Positions 16,770 to 25,368 of a DNA stretch of 37,438 nucleotides are shown here, one piece after another. Source of the stretch: Caldilineales bacterium. GTDB lineage: Bacteria > Chloroflexota > Anaerolineae > J102. The notes below the pieces were generated by a model, which was not told the DNA's origin, did no database searches, and was given only the letters and a program-made list of their open reading frames with translations. Where the stretch lies: NCBI GenBank assembly GCA_024102915.1, contig JAGFJG010000186.1:1-37438 (forward strand). Reading direction: 5' to 3'. The number at the start of each line of letters is the position of its first letter. Position 1 is the first letter of the stretch. The translations under genes were made by a program, and so were the position numbers.

Positions 16770-17210
16770 ATGACCATAGACCGTACTTTCGTTGAACGTA
16801 ATCGCAAATCCACCGAACGCATCCGCAGCCTGGCCGCCCGCCTGAGCGATGAAGAAATGCAGCATCCCGTGGGCGAGCACTGGACGGTGGGCATCGTGTT
16901 CGCGCATCTGGCCTTTTGGGACCGGCGGGTGATGTATGTGCTGGACATGACCGAGCGCGATGGCAAGGTGTTCATCCCCGAAATCGACATCTTTGTCAAC
17001 GACCTTTCGCTGCCGTTGTGGGCGGCCATCCCGCCCCGAGACGCAGCCGCCATCGCCATCGAAACGGCGGAGGCGCTCGACCGCAGACTCGAAACCTATC
17101 CCCCGGAACTGCTGGAGCAGGTGCGGGGCGCAAGCGAACGTTGGGTGGTGCGAGCGCTGCATCGCAACGAACATCTTGACGAGGCGGAGGCGGCGCTGGC
17201 GGGCGGATAG
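16770..17210 (+). CDS. DinB-like protein
   Basis: 146-residue protein of the DinB/YfiT-like four-helix metal-binding superfamily. Two histidine sites typical of the fold are visible: His in HPVGEHWTVGIVFAHLAFWDRR and the C-terminal pair in LHRNEHLDE. Characterised relatives are thiol transferases (for bacillithiol or mycothiol) or metal-dependent hydrolases, so a thiol-dependent step is possible but unproven. The ATG at 16770 has ACGGAGA (16757-16763) at good distance; an in-frame ATG at 16722 sits inside the inverted repeat and is rejected. It follows the ATP-grasp genes on the same strand. Confidence 0.8.
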   Translation: MTIDRTFVERNRKSTERIRSLAARLSDEEMQHPVGEHWTVGIVFAHLAFWDRRVMYVLDMTERDGKVFIPEIDIFVNDLSLPLWAAIPPRDAAAIAIETAEALDRRLETYPPELLEQVRGASERWVVRALHRNEHLDEAEAALAGG

Positions 17211-17230
17211 CCGCTGGTTGGCATGGCGTG

Positions 17231-17680
17231 ATGAGCAGCCCGATATCTCAGATAACTCCCTATCTTTACATCGCTGCGAACCCGCGCAGGGATGTCGCCG
17301 ATCAGCTTCAGGAAGCGGGCGTGCACCTGGTGATCTCGATGATCGCCATCCGTCCTTCTCTGCGCTTTTTCCGCCACCCCTTCCGCATCCTCATCCTGCC
17401 CACGTTCGACGACCCCCGCCTGCCCATCCCTATTTTCGTCCTGCAAAGGGGCGTCAAGGCCGCGCTCCCGGTGATCGAGCGCGGAGAGGCGGCGCTGGTC
17501 TATTGCCGCGAAGGCAGGCACCGCAGCGTGGCCATGGCCTGCTGCATCCTCATCGCCAAAGGCATGACCGCCGATGAGGCGATGACGCTTGTTACGGAAA
17601 AACGAGAGATCGCCGACCCACATGCGCCGCACATCGAAAGCCAGATTCGCCTGTTCGAGCGGTCGTGGAAAGAATCGTAA
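17231..17680 (+). CDS. Dual-specificity protein phosphatase
   Basis: 149-residue phosphatase with the Cys-x5-Arg signature YCREGRHRSVAMA; Cys is the nucleophile and Arg binds phosphate, and the general acid is probably an Asp in PTFDDPRLP. The N-terminal ITPYLYIAANPRRD matches the usual start of DSP domains (I-x-x-x-LYIG). It would remove phosphate from Ser/Thr/Tyr or from a small phosphorylated molecule. GTG at 17228 and ATG at 17231 are both possible; no clear SD is present. It is the last gene of the plus-strand run and converges on the kinase-protease fusion with nine bases between them. Confidence 0.85.
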   Translation: MSSPISQITPYLYIAANPRRDVADQLQEAGVHLVISMIAIRPSLRFFRHPFRILILPTFDDPRLPIPIFVLQRGVKAALPVIERGEAALVYCREGRHRSVAMACCILIAKGMTADEAMTLVTEKREIADPHAPHIESQIRLFERSWKES

Positions 17681-17689
17681 ACTGAAGCC

Positions 17690-20272
17690 TCACACAACCA
17701 GCACAGCGTCGAACCCGCCATAGCCGTCGCGGCGCTTGGCGCTGTTTTCGGGGTCGTCGATCCAGCGCTCGCCGTCGATCAGATATTTGTAATGATAACG
17801 GCCCGGAGCCGGGGTGGGGATGCTTAACGTCCAGCGACCAGGGGCGGTCAATGTCATCGCCGCCGGCTGCCAGTTGTTGAAATCGCCGATCACGGCCACT
17901 TGGGCGGCGCGCTCATCGTAGAAGAGGAAGCAGGTCTGGCCGTCATCCTGATAGGGTGAGAGTGGTGCTTCGTCCAGAGCGCCATAACGCACCCGCAGCG
18001 CCGCCGCCACCGCCCGGCCCGGCGTGATCACCCCATGCCCCTGCCGCTCCTCCGGCTGATTGGGCAGGCGTTCGGCTGTGGCGATAATCAGCGCCTTCAC
18101 CTCGTCCGGGCTGAGGTCGGGGTTCGCCTCCAGCATTTGGGCGACGACGCTGCTGACGATGGGGGCGGCGAAGCTGGTGCCATCGACGTGCTGATAATAT
18201 GGCGTGACGAATTTATTCTCGACCAGCTTGTCCCGCACGCGCGCACGCTGCTTGGACAGGGATTCTCGCAGCACAGCAGGTCGGAAGCCCAAAACCTGGT
18301 GGGTCGAGGTCAGCAGGGCGGGGAGTTCGTCATCGCTCGCCCACCACAGCCGGTCGAGCAAGAGATTTTGCTCGGCGATGCGGGTTCCCGGCAGCACCGG
18401 CGCGGCCAGCCAGATGCTAGGAGCCACCACTTCAGGCTTGAGGTCGCCGTTCGTCATCCGTCCCCAATTGCTGCCATACATGCGGCGATGCGTCTCGTCC
18501 AGCACGTTGCGGTCGTCGATGCCGCCAACGGTGATCGCTTCCGCTGCGGATGCAGGCGGATAAAGGTCGGATTGCCCGGCATTGCCGGCGGCAGCCACCA
18601 CGATCACCCCTCTGCGCACTAAACGACCCACCATGCGGTCGATGACGGCATTCCGCTCCAGCCCTGATTTGTCGCCCCCGACGCTGATATTGACGATGTC
18701 GATCTCATAGCGACGATGGTTGTCGAGCACCCAACGCAATCCCCGGATGATGTCCTTCTCGCGCACGCGCCCGCGTGGGTCACTGATTTTCACCAGGATT
18801 ACCTCGGCTTCGCTGGCGATACCGGCGTAACGACCCTGGCTGAGCGCGCCATTCCCGGCGGCGGCGGCGCTGGTCATGAGGCCATGCCAGGAAACGCCGC
18901 GCGGCTCCCGGAAATCCGCCCCCACGACGATGTCGGTGGTCGTGGCGTCCACGGTCTGGCGGATGCGGTTGTGTGGTTGCGTCAGGTCGGGATGCGGATA
19001 AAAGCCGCTATCGAGCATACAAATGGTGATGCCGCGCCCGGAATAGTGCGGATTCGCCCGCAATCGCACCGGCGTGGGCAGCACGAACAAATCCGGCGTG
19101 CCGTAAATGGGATGACCATCCACCAACAGCGGCGACTTTGGCCGGGCTCGCCGGTCGGCGATAGCTCGCTGCTCGTGGATGCAGATCGGGCAGGCGCCAT
19201 CGGCACGACGCCAGCCGGGGAAAGATTCATGAATGGCGGCCACGACTTCGGGCTCCATCTGCCAATGGCGCTCGAAAACCGCCAGCGGGATGATGCGTTG
19301 GCACAGAGGACAGGCCGCCTCGCCCGCATGAATCTGCGGCATGGCGACGGTGAGCCTGGGCGCTCTTTCAGCTAACAGCGCTTCCACCTCGGCCGGCGTG
19401 GGCGGGCGCTTGATGGGCGTCGGTTGGGCAATCCACAACGAAGCCGCCGCCGCGCCGAATCGGACGGTACGCTCCAAATCCCAGCCCTCGGCATCTCCCA
19501 AAAGATAGGCAGCCTTGAAAACGTCGCCCGCACCCAGCCGATCGACCGGCGGCAGCGGAAACGAAGCGAACGTGTGCCGTGCGCCGTCCCCTGCGATCAC
19601 CTGAATCGGATCGCTGCCGTTGGAAACAATCACCGTGCCCGCGCCCACCGATTGCAGCCCAACGGCGATATCCGAAGCAGCCGTGGCATCATCGGCGGGC
19701 AGGTCGGGCAACATGCGCCGCAAATATCCAAAACTGGTGATGATGGCGTCGCTCAGCCCTGCCAACGGATCGTTGGGATGGATGACATCGGTGGCGATCA
19801 CGCGCAATCCCAGCTTGCGCGCCATCCTGGCCGCAGTGACGGCGGTTTCGCCCGGCTCGACATCGATGCTGAGAACATCGACTCCCTCGAACATGGCCGC
19901 CTGCGGCTGCGTCCATTCGCTTTCGCCATGCCAATAACGCAATGCGAAACGCTCGCGGTCGGGTAAGACCAGCAGCCGGGTGAAGGGCGTGCGGGCGTGA
20001 TCCGAGCGTTGCAGCCAGCGCGTGTCGATGCTGGGATGGCGCTGCAATTCTCGCCACACCAGATCGGCATAGACATCTTCGCCCAGAATGCTGCCCGACA
20101 CCACCGGCGATAATCCCCACAGGGCCAGGGGGATCGCCACGTTGAGGGCGGAGCCGCCCACGCGATAGTATTCGGCGGTCACTTCGCTGTCGCGTTCGGA
20201 CGTGGGCAGATAAGGGATGTGGATGCGGTTGATGACTTCGGCTTTGCCGTAACAGAGGATTTTGGAGGACAT
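17690..20272 (-). CDS. PfkB kinase - Cys/His segment - subtilisin - glycogen-binding-like fusion protein
   Basis: 860-residue fusion with four parts. (1) Residues 1-310: PfkB/ribokinase-type sugar or nucleoside kinase, with substrate motif GGSALNVAIPLALWG (39-53) and catalytic DRLGAGD ending at Asp250. (2) Residues 318-368: CPLC (321-324), His336, CPIC (361-364) and His366, a probable zinc site. (3) Residues 400-765: peptidase S8 with Asp421 (MLDSGF), His463 (SWHGLM), oxyanion Asn564 (AAGN) and Ser700 (GTSFAAP), all present. (4) Residues 778-860: an E-set/CBM48-like domain (VAVIGDFNNWQ, YHYKYLIDGERW) as in AMPK beta subunits. No signal peptide or propeptide is seen, so it is probably an intracellular protease. 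It is divergent from parA and is not obviously part of an operon. Confidence 0.9.
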   Translation of the reverse strand: MSSKILCYGKAEVINRIHIPYLPTSERDSEVTAEYYRVGGSALNVAIPLALWGLSPVVSGSILGEDVYADLVWRELQRHPSIDTRWLQRSDHARTPFTRLLVLPDRERFALRYWHGESEWTQPQAAMFEGVDVLSIDVEPGETAVTAARMARKLGLRVIATDVIHPNDPLAGLSDAIITSFGYLRRMLPDLPADDATAASDIAVGLQSVGAGTVIVSNGSDPIQVIAGDGARHTFASFPLPPVDRLGAGDVFKAAYLLGDAEGWDLERTVRFGAAAASLWIAQPTPIKRPPTPAEVEALLAERAPRLTVAMPQIHAGEAACPLCQRIIPLAVFERHWQMEPEVVAAIHESFPGWRRADGACPICIHEQRAIADRRARPKSPLLVDGHPIYGTPDLFVLPTPVRLRANPHYSGRGITICMLDSGFYPHPDLTQPHNRIRQTVDATTTDIVVGADFREPRGVSWHGLMTSAAAAGNGALSQGRYAGIASEAEVILVKISDPRGRVREKDIIRGLRWVLDNHRRYEIDIVNISVGGDKSGLERNAVIDRMVGRLVRRGVIVVAAAGNAGQSDLYPPASAAEAITVGGIDDRNVLDETHRRMYGSNWGRMTNGDLKPEVVAPSIWLAAPVLPGTRIAEQNLLLDRLWWASDDELPALLTSTHQVLGFRPAVLRESLSKQRARVRDKLVENKFVTPYYQHVDGTSFAAPIVSSVVAQMLEANPDLSPDEVKALIIATAERLPNQPEERQGHGVITPGRAVAAALRVRYGALDEAPLSPYQDDGQTCFLFYDERAAQVAVIGDFNNWQPAAMTLTAPGRWTLSIPTPAPGRYHYKYLIDGERWIDDPENSAKRRDGYGGFDAVLVV

Positions 20273-20351
20273 TGTTGGCAGGGGAAGGGGGGCGATGTGG
20301 CAAGGCGATCACGGCGTCACGCCCGCCGTTCGTATGATTCACGTAAGAAAT

Positions 20352-20392
20352 GTCACAGGTGCTTGGGGTTGTTTGTGACGGTGTAGTATACT
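20352..20392 (+). promoter_or_regulatory. Possible promoter with overlapping dyad upstream of parA-like gene
   Basis: TTGGGG (20363-20368), 18 bases, then TATACT (20387-20392). The arms GTCACA (20352-20357) and TGTGAC (20374-20379) form a dyad around the -35, which could be an operator. The -35 match is weak. Confidence 0.35.
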
Positions 20393-20477
20393 CGCAATCG
20401 GCAAGATTACCGCAGCCCGGCGAACCTACGTCAATCGTCCGGCACGGCGCATTGAGTTCGTAAAGGCAGAGTGAAGC

Positions 20478-21221
20478 ATGAGGAAGATCGCAGTAGCACT
20501 CACGAAAGGCGGTGTGGGCAAAACGACCACGGCCGTCAATCTGGCGGCGGGGCTGGCGATGGCGGGCAGGCGAGTCTTGCTGGTCGATGTGGACACGCAG
20601 GACCAGGCGGCGACATCGCTGGGGCTACGCACAGAGACGGGTTTGGCCGAACTGGCCGGGGGAGAAGCGACGCCGGACGAAGCGCAGGCGGAAGCGCGTG
20701 ATAATTTGTGGGTGTTGGGTGGCGGCAAGTCGTTGGCCGGTCTGAAGCGCCTGATCGCCCGCAAAGATTTCGGGGGAGAGCAAACACTGGCGGAAACCCT
20801 GACGCCTTACGAAGGCCGCTACGATTTCGTGGTGTTGGACACGGCTCCCGGCTGGGACACGCTCAGCGTCAATACGCTCTTTTATGCCGACGAAGTGTTG
20901 GCCCCGGTTTCGCTGGAGGTGATGACCCTGCAAGGGCTGTTGGACTTCGCCCGCAGCCTGGATTCGATCCGCCATTATCGCCCGGATGTCAGTATCCGCT
21001 ACATCGTCCCCACCTTTTTCGACCGCCGGGTAAAGAAGTCGGAAGAAATTCTGGCGCAATTGCAGTCGCATTTCGATGATCTGGTTTGCGCGCCCATCCG
21101 CTATAACGTGCGGCTGTCGGAAGCGCCCGGCTATGGTCAGACCATTTTCGAGTACGCGCCCCGTTCCGCCGGCGCGGATGATTACCAACAACTTGTGCAA
21201 AGGATTTTGCAAAATGACTGA
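20478..21221 (+). CDS. ParA/MinD-family ATPase
   Basis: 247-residue Walker-type ATPase of the ParA superfamily. The deviant Walker A KGGVGKTT spans 10-17 with the signature lysine, LLVDVDTQDQAATSLGL is the switch I/Walker A' region, and YDFVVLDTAPGWDTL is Walker B. Family members position DNA, protein clusters or microcompartments by forming gradients on the nucleoid. No ParB gene or parS-like site was recognised nearby; instead the gene overlaps a small gene by eight bases, which may encode its partner. Known cases of orphan ParA proteins placing carboxysomes make a link with the microcompartment in this window possible, but the loci are 8 kb apart. Confidence 0.88.
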   Translation: MRKIAVALTKGGVGKTTTAVNLAAGLAMAGRRVLLVDVDTQDQAATSLGLRTETGLAELAGGEATPDEAQAEARDNLWVLGGGKSLAGLKRLIARKDFGGEQTLAETLTPYEGRYDFVVLDTAPGWDTLSVNTLFYADEVLAPVSLEVMTLQGLLDFARSLDSIRHYRPDVSIRYIVPTFFDRRVKKSEEILAQLQSHFDDLVCAPIRYNVRLSEAPGYGQTIFEYAPRSAGADDYQQLVQRILQND

Positions 21222-21606
21222 ACGCAAACAAACGCCCGATGTGTTGGGCGAGCTTTTTGGCGCTACGCCCAAACCGACTACCACACCCGACCCTCCTCAA
21301 ACCGCGCCCGCCCCACCGCCCTCGAAACCCCGCCAATCCGCCCGAAAAAAGCAGAGCGGCGTCGAAAGCCAGCTCAATCTGCTCAAACCCAAACCGGTGC
21401 AATGGGAATACTTGCAGGTCACATTCTACGAGTACGACGGCTGGCGCGCCCGCTATGTCAATCACATCGAGCTTGACGGCTGGAAAGAAGGCCCTTCGAT
21501 GGTGTCGTATCTGAATGCCCTGGGCAACATGGGCTGGGAAATGTCCGGCCTGGTCGATGGCGGCAGGCATACGCTGTTGGGGTATTTCAAGCGGCAAAAG
21601 CGGTGA
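21214..21606 (+). CDS. Small DUF4177-like protein coupled to ParA
   Basis: 130-residue protein. Residues 1-60 are disordered and Pro/Thr/Lys-rich, with a short N-terminal helix motif (PDVLGELFG). Residues 65-130 form a compact domain beginning WEYLQVTFYEYDGWRARYVN and containing LNALGNMGWEMSGLV, the pattern of DUF4177-type domains. Its ATG lies eight bases inside the end of the ParA gene, so the two are translationally coupled. ParA partners often stimulate the ATPase with a basic N-terminal peptide; here Arg/Lys residues cluster at about 45-55 (KPRQSARKKQ), which would suit that role. This partner role is inference. Confidence 0.7.
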   Translation: MTERKQTPDVLGELFGATPKPTTTPDPPQTAPAPPPSKPRQSARKKQSGVESQLNLLKPKPVQWEYLQVTFYEYDGWRARYVNHIELDGWKEGPSMVSYLNALGNMGWEMSGLVDGGRHTLLGYFKRQKR

Positions 21607-21616
21607 GGCAAAGACA

Positions 21617-21668
21617 AGGTATTGGGTATTGGATATTGATATAGCTGAACAACCCATACCCAATACCT
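21617..21668. repeat. Inverted repeat, 13-bp arms, upstream of htpG
   Basis: AGGTATTGGGTAT (21617-21629) pairs exactly with 21656-21668. More copies of the word ATTGG/CCAAT follow on both sides (for example CTATCCAATAACC near 21669). The same word builds the element at 34987-35028. Confidence 0.8.
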
Positions 21669-21705
21669 ACTATCCAATAACCACTACCCTCCACACAACA
21701 ATACC

Positions 21706-23559
21706 ATGACAACAGAAACCCAAACCTTCCAGGCCGAAGTCCGCAAACTTCTCGATATCCTGATCCACTCCCTCTATACGGATCGGGAGATTTTCTTGCG
21801 TGAGTTGATCTCCAACGCCTCTGACGCGCTGCACCGGCTCAAGTTCGAAATGCTGACCAATCCGGAGGTGCGTGACCCGGACATCGAACTCGCCATCCGC
21901 ATCGACGGCGACCCCGACAACCTGCGCCTGACCATCTCCGATTCCGGCATCGGCATGACGCGTGACGAACTGGCCATGCACCTGGGCACGATCGCCCATT
22001 CCGGGGCCGAAGCGTTTATGCGCTCACTGGACAATCGCCAGGCAGCCGACCAGATCGGCCAGTTTGGCGTGGGCTTTTATTCGGTGTTCATGGTGGCCGA
22101 AGAAGTGCGGGTGACTTCCCTGTCCTATCGGCCCGACGCCCAGGCCTGGACGTGGATTTCACGCGGCGAGGATAGCTACTGGCTGGAGCCGGGCGAACGG
22201 TCGGAGCGAGGCACGACGATCGAGATCAAGTTGAAGGAGGAAGCACGCGAGTTTGCCGAACGCTCGCGTCTGATCGGCATCATCCACCAGCACTCCGATT
22301 TCGTCTCCTTCCCGATTTATGTCAACAGCGATGCCGCCAATCGCCAGACCGCCCTGTGGCGGCAATCGGCCTCCGAATTGAGCGATGAAGCCGCTAATGA
22401 ATTCTACAAACAACTGACCTTCGACCCGCAGTCGCCTTTGCTGCATGTCAGGGTCAATACCGACGCGCCCGTACAGATCTACGCCCTGCTCTACATCCCA
22501 TCCCACCAGGATTACGGCCTGTTCGGCACGCGCCAGGATTTCGGCCTCAAGCTCTATTCGCACAAAATCCGCATCCAGACCCACAACAAAGAGCTTCTGC
22601 CCAACTATTTGCGCTTTGTCGAGGGCGTGGTCGATTCCGATGACATCAAGCTGAACGTCAGCCGAGAGACAGTGCAGAGCGATCCGGCCATGCGTCGCAT
22701 CAAAAAAGTACTGGGCGGGCGCGTGTTCGACGCCCTGGAAAAGCTGGCAAAAGAGGACGCCGAGCGCTACGCCACATTTTGGGCTGCGTTCGGCGTTTTC
22801 ATCAAGGAAGGGCTGGCGTCGGAGTTCGACGACCGGGAGCGCCTGCTGACCCTGTTGCGATTTTACTCGTCACGCAGCGGCGAAAAGCTGGCCTCGTTAA
22901 GCGATTACGTGTCGCGCATGGCCGCAAAACAGCGGGCCATTTACTATATCGTGGGCGATGACCTGGAAACCATAAAGCGCAGCCCCCATCTCGACTACTT
23001 CCGCAAGGAGGGGCTGGAGGTGCTTTATCTGGTCGATGCCCTGGATGGATTCTTGCCTTCGGCTCTACGAGAATACGAGGGCTTCCAGTTGCAGAACGTG
23101 GACGACGCCGGGCTGGATTTGCCGGGAAGCAAGGGTGAGAAGGAAGGCGAGGAAGAAGGGGAATCGCCGTCGGACGAGCGCATTCGCCCGCTGATCGACC
23201 GGGTCAAGGCGCAATTGGGCGACCGGGTCGTCGATGTGCACTCGACCAATCTGCTGGTCGAACACCCCGCCCGGCTGGTCTCGCCTGCAGGCTCATTCGG
23301 CAGCGAGATGGACCGGGTGCGACGGCTGCTCGATCAGGATTACGAAACGCCCAGGAAGACGCTCGAACTGAACCCCGGCCATCCCCTTGTCACCGGTCTG
23401 GCCGAGCTGGCCCAGACCGAGGGCCACAACGAATTGGTCGCCGCCGCCATCGAACAGCTCTTCGACAATTGCTTGCTCAGCGAGGGACTGCACCCCAACC
23501 CGGCGACCATGGTCGATCGCATTCAGGTCTTGATGGAGGCGGCGTTGGGGAAGGCGTAA
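21706..23559 (+). CDS. htpG: HSP90-family molecular chaperone HtpG
   Basis: 617-residue cytosolic chaperone, near the 624 residues of E. coli HtpG. The N-terminal GHKL ATPase domain shows ELISNASDALHRLKFE (catalytic Glu and metal-binding Asn), DSGIGMT and GQFGVGFYSVFMVA. The middle domain has the conserved VDSDDIKLNVSRETVQSD, with the Arg that contacts ATP, and FRKEGLEVLYLVDALDGF. A charged Glu/Gly/Lys-rich stretch at about 475-492 precedes the C-terminal dimerisation domain. It is apparently a single-gene unit; no heat-shock operator such as CIRCE was found in the short upstream region, which is occupied by an inverted repeat. Confidence 0.97.
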   Translation: MTTETQTFQAEVRKLLDILIHSLYTDREIFLRELISNASDALHRLKFEMLTNPEVRDPDIELAIRIDGDPDNLRLTISDSGIGMTRDELAMHLGTIAHSGAEAFMRSLDNRQAADQIGQFGVGFYSVFMVAEEVRVTSLSYRPDAQAWTWISRGEDSYWLEPGERSERGTTIEIKLKEEAREFAERSRLIGIIHQHSDFVSFPIYVNSDAANRQTALWRQSASELSDEAANEFYKQLTFDPQSPLLHVRVNTDAPVQIYALLYIPSHQDYGLFGTRQDFGLKLYSHKIRIQTHNKELLPNYLRFVEGVVDSDDIKLNVSRETVQSDPAMRRIKKVLGGRVFDALEKLAKEDAERYATFWAAFGVFIKEGLASEFDDRERLLTLLRFYSSRSGEKLASLSDYVSRMAAKQRAIYYIVGDDLETIKRSPHLDYFRKEGLEVLYLVDALDGFLPSALREYEGFQLQNVDDAGLDLPGSKGEKEGEEEGESPSDERIRPLIDRVKAQLGDRVVDVHSTNLLVEHPARLVSPAGSFGSEMDRVRRLLDQDYETPRKTLELNPGHPLVTGLAELAQTEGHNELVAAAIEQLFDNCLLSEGLHPNPATMVDRIQVLMEAALGKA

Positions 23560-23602
23560 TCTGCGAGTTGCGCCAATGCGCTCATACTCACACTCTCGAC
23601 GA

Positions 23603-23648
23603 TAGACGATGGACGATGGTGCTCGCTAAGGCAATCGTCCATCGTCTA
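23603..23648. repeat. Inverted repeat, 15-bp perfect arms, between convergent htpG and ald
   Basis: TAGACGATGGACGAT (23603-23617) is exactly complementary to 23634-23648 with a 16-base spacer. The word GACGATG is repeated within the arm. Position between convergent genes fits a bidirectional terminator, though no T-tract follows. Confidence 0.85.
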
Positions 23649-23715
23649 CGGTCAATCGTCATCTTTACACTTTGTCAGCGTTTGAAATCGATTTCGGTGT
23701 CTTTTCTGGCGAGAA

Positions 23716-24825
23716 TCACATCAACGATTGCAGCGGCGTGTACTCCAATCCGAACGCCTCGGCCACGGCCTGATAGACGATTCTGCCTTTATAGGTATTG
23801 ACGCCTAAAGCTAGAGCCATGTCTTTCGCTATCGCCTGTTCCACACCCATATTCGCCAGCTTGACCATGTAGGGTAGCGTGGCGTTGTTGAGAGCATAGG
23901 TGCTGGTGCGGGGCACAGCGCCGGGCATGTTCGTCACGCAATAATGGACGACGCCATCGACGACATAGGTGGGGTTGGAGTGGGTAGTGGGGCGAGCGGT
24001 CTCGATGCAGCCGCCCTGGTCGATTGCCACATCCACGATCACGCTGCCCGGCTTCATGGCGCTGACCATTTCCGCCGTCACGAGGCGCGGCGCTTTGGCG
24101 CCTTTGATCAGCACTGCGCCGATCAGCAAGTCGGCGCGCTTCACGGCCTCGGAGACGGCGTATGGGTTGGAGGCGATGGTGGTCAGATTTCCCCGCAGCA
24201 CTTCGCTGAGATAGCGTAACCGATCCAGATTCAGATCGATGATGACAACGTTTGCGCCCAGGCCCAGGGCCATCATCGCCGCCTGGGTTCCCACCACGCC
24301 GCCGCCGAGGATGATGACATCGGAAGCCCGCACGCCTGGCACCCCGCCCAGTAGCTTGCCCCGACCGCCATTCTTGCGCTCTAACTGGCTGGCCCCCACC
24401 TGAATCGACATCCGCCCCGCCACCTCGCTCATCGGCGTCAGCAAAGGCAGATGCCCGTTTGCCAACTCGACGGTTTCATAGGCAATGCCGATGACGCCGC
24501 TGTCCCGCATCACCTTCGTCAACTGCTCTTCGGCGGCCAGGTGTAAATAGGTGAACAACACAAGGTCGGGCCGTAAGAACGGGTATTCACTCTCCTGCGG
24601 CTCTTTGACCTTCACCACCATGTCGGCGGCCCAGGCATCAGCCGCCGTGGGTACGATCGTACCGCCGAGGCGGGCGTATTCCTCGTCCAGGAACCCGCTG
24701 CCCAGCCCGGCCCCGCTCTGAATCCTGACTTCGTGACCGGCATCGGTCAATTGTTTGACGCCGCCAAGCGTCATCGCCACACGATATTCGTTGTCCTTTA
24801 TTTCGGTTGGCACGCCGATGATCAT
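23716..24825 (-). CDS. ald: Alanine dehydrogenase
   Basis: 369-residue NAD-dependent alanine dehydrogenase interconverting L-alanine and pyruvate plus ammonia. The N-terminal MIIGVPTEIKDNEYRVA is diagnostic of the AlaDH/PNT family; substrate residues include the Lys in VVKVKEPQ and the His in LFTYLHLA. The NAD fold is marked by VIILGGGVVGTQAAMMALGLGANV, followed by the acidic residue in IIDLN. The C-terminal TSTYALNNATLPYMVKLAN is also conserved. The ATG at 24825 has GGAG nine bases upstream; the frame extends to 24897 without a comparable SD. It is monocistronic as far as can be seen. Confidence 0.96.
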   Translation of the reverse strand: MIIGVPTEIKDNEYRVAMTLGGVKQLTDAGHEVRIQSGAGLGSGFLDEEYARLGGTIVPTAADAWAADMVVKVKEPQESEYPFLRPDLVLFTYLHLAAEEQLTKVMRDSGVIGIAYETVELANGHLPLLTPMSEVAGRMSIQVGASQLERKNGGRGKLLGGVPGVRASDVIILGGGVVGTQAAMMALGLGANVVIIDLNLDRLRYLSEVLRGNLTTIASNPYAVSEAVKRADLLIGAVLIKGAKAPRLVTAEMVSAMKPGSVIVDVAIDQGGCIETARPTTHSNPTYVVDGVVHYCVTNMPGAVPRTSTYALNNATLPYMVKLANMGVEQAIAKDMALALGVNTYKGRIVYQAVAEAFGLEYTPLQSLM

Positions 24826-24996
24826 AGTTTGTACTCCACGATTATCGAACTGATGAATGATGATCAAACATTGGCTCCCCTGAAAAAGGCTCTTCAACGC
24901 GGAGGCGCTTTTGCCTCTTTACGACCTCTGCGAACTTTGCGTTTAAGCTTGTTTCAGTAGAACCATAGTTGAAGGCTAGGAAATCAACATGGGTCG

Positions 24997-25368
24997 CTAT
25001 GAATGCGACGTCTTGAAGATATCCTCAATTTCGATAGTGACGGCGCCAATCTCGCGTGTCACCATATGGACTAATATATGCTGTGAACCAGGCATCAACT
25101 GCTCACCCAAAATCCCGATGGATACGACGTTTCCCATGGTGAGCATCCATGGTGAATCTTTTGATAGGGCGCTGGCCTGACGGGTTTTACTGCCCGTGAT
25201 TGTCACCTGGCTGGCGGAAAATGGCGTACCATTGACCTCCACCGGCCCCAGGGAAGTCACGGTCGCGGGGGCAATCGTATTCTTTAATTGAAACTCAAAA
25301 CCGCCCTCCACGTTTTGCAGGCTCCCGGCCATGTAAAAGCGTCTTAGCAATGCTGAGGGAATGGCCAA
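24997..25368 (-). CDS. Small conserved-looking protein of unknown function
   Basis: 123-residue protein with a beta-rich pattern and no signal peptide or membrane helix. Its start is TTG, supported by TGGAGG (25383-25378) nine bases upstream. Features include RFYMAGSLQNVEGGFEFQLK near the N-terminus, a central VEVNGTPFSASQVTITG and a C-terminal half rich in hydrophobic strands (VVSIGILGE, ILVHMVTREIGAVTIEIED). I recall proteins of similar pattern (RxLYVRGSL, GFEFxLKNxLAPGT, TREVGxL) in archaea and Chloroflexota, often carrying an unreliable enzyme name, so no function is given. It lies upstream of ald on the same strand with 171 bases between them. Confidence 0.7.
   Translation of the reverse strand: MAIPSALLRRFYMAGSLQNVEGGFEFQLKNTIAPATVTSLGPVEVNGTPFSASQVTITGSKTRQASALSKDSPWMLTMGNVVSIGILGEQLMPGSQHILVHMVTREIGAVTIEIEDIFKTSHS

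Noticed and set aside
24896..24925. Possible terminator hairpin (GAGGC/GCCTC) upstream of ald
   Set aside because: The stem is only five base pairs and has no T-run in the needed direction; it looks more like part of a dispersed repeat.
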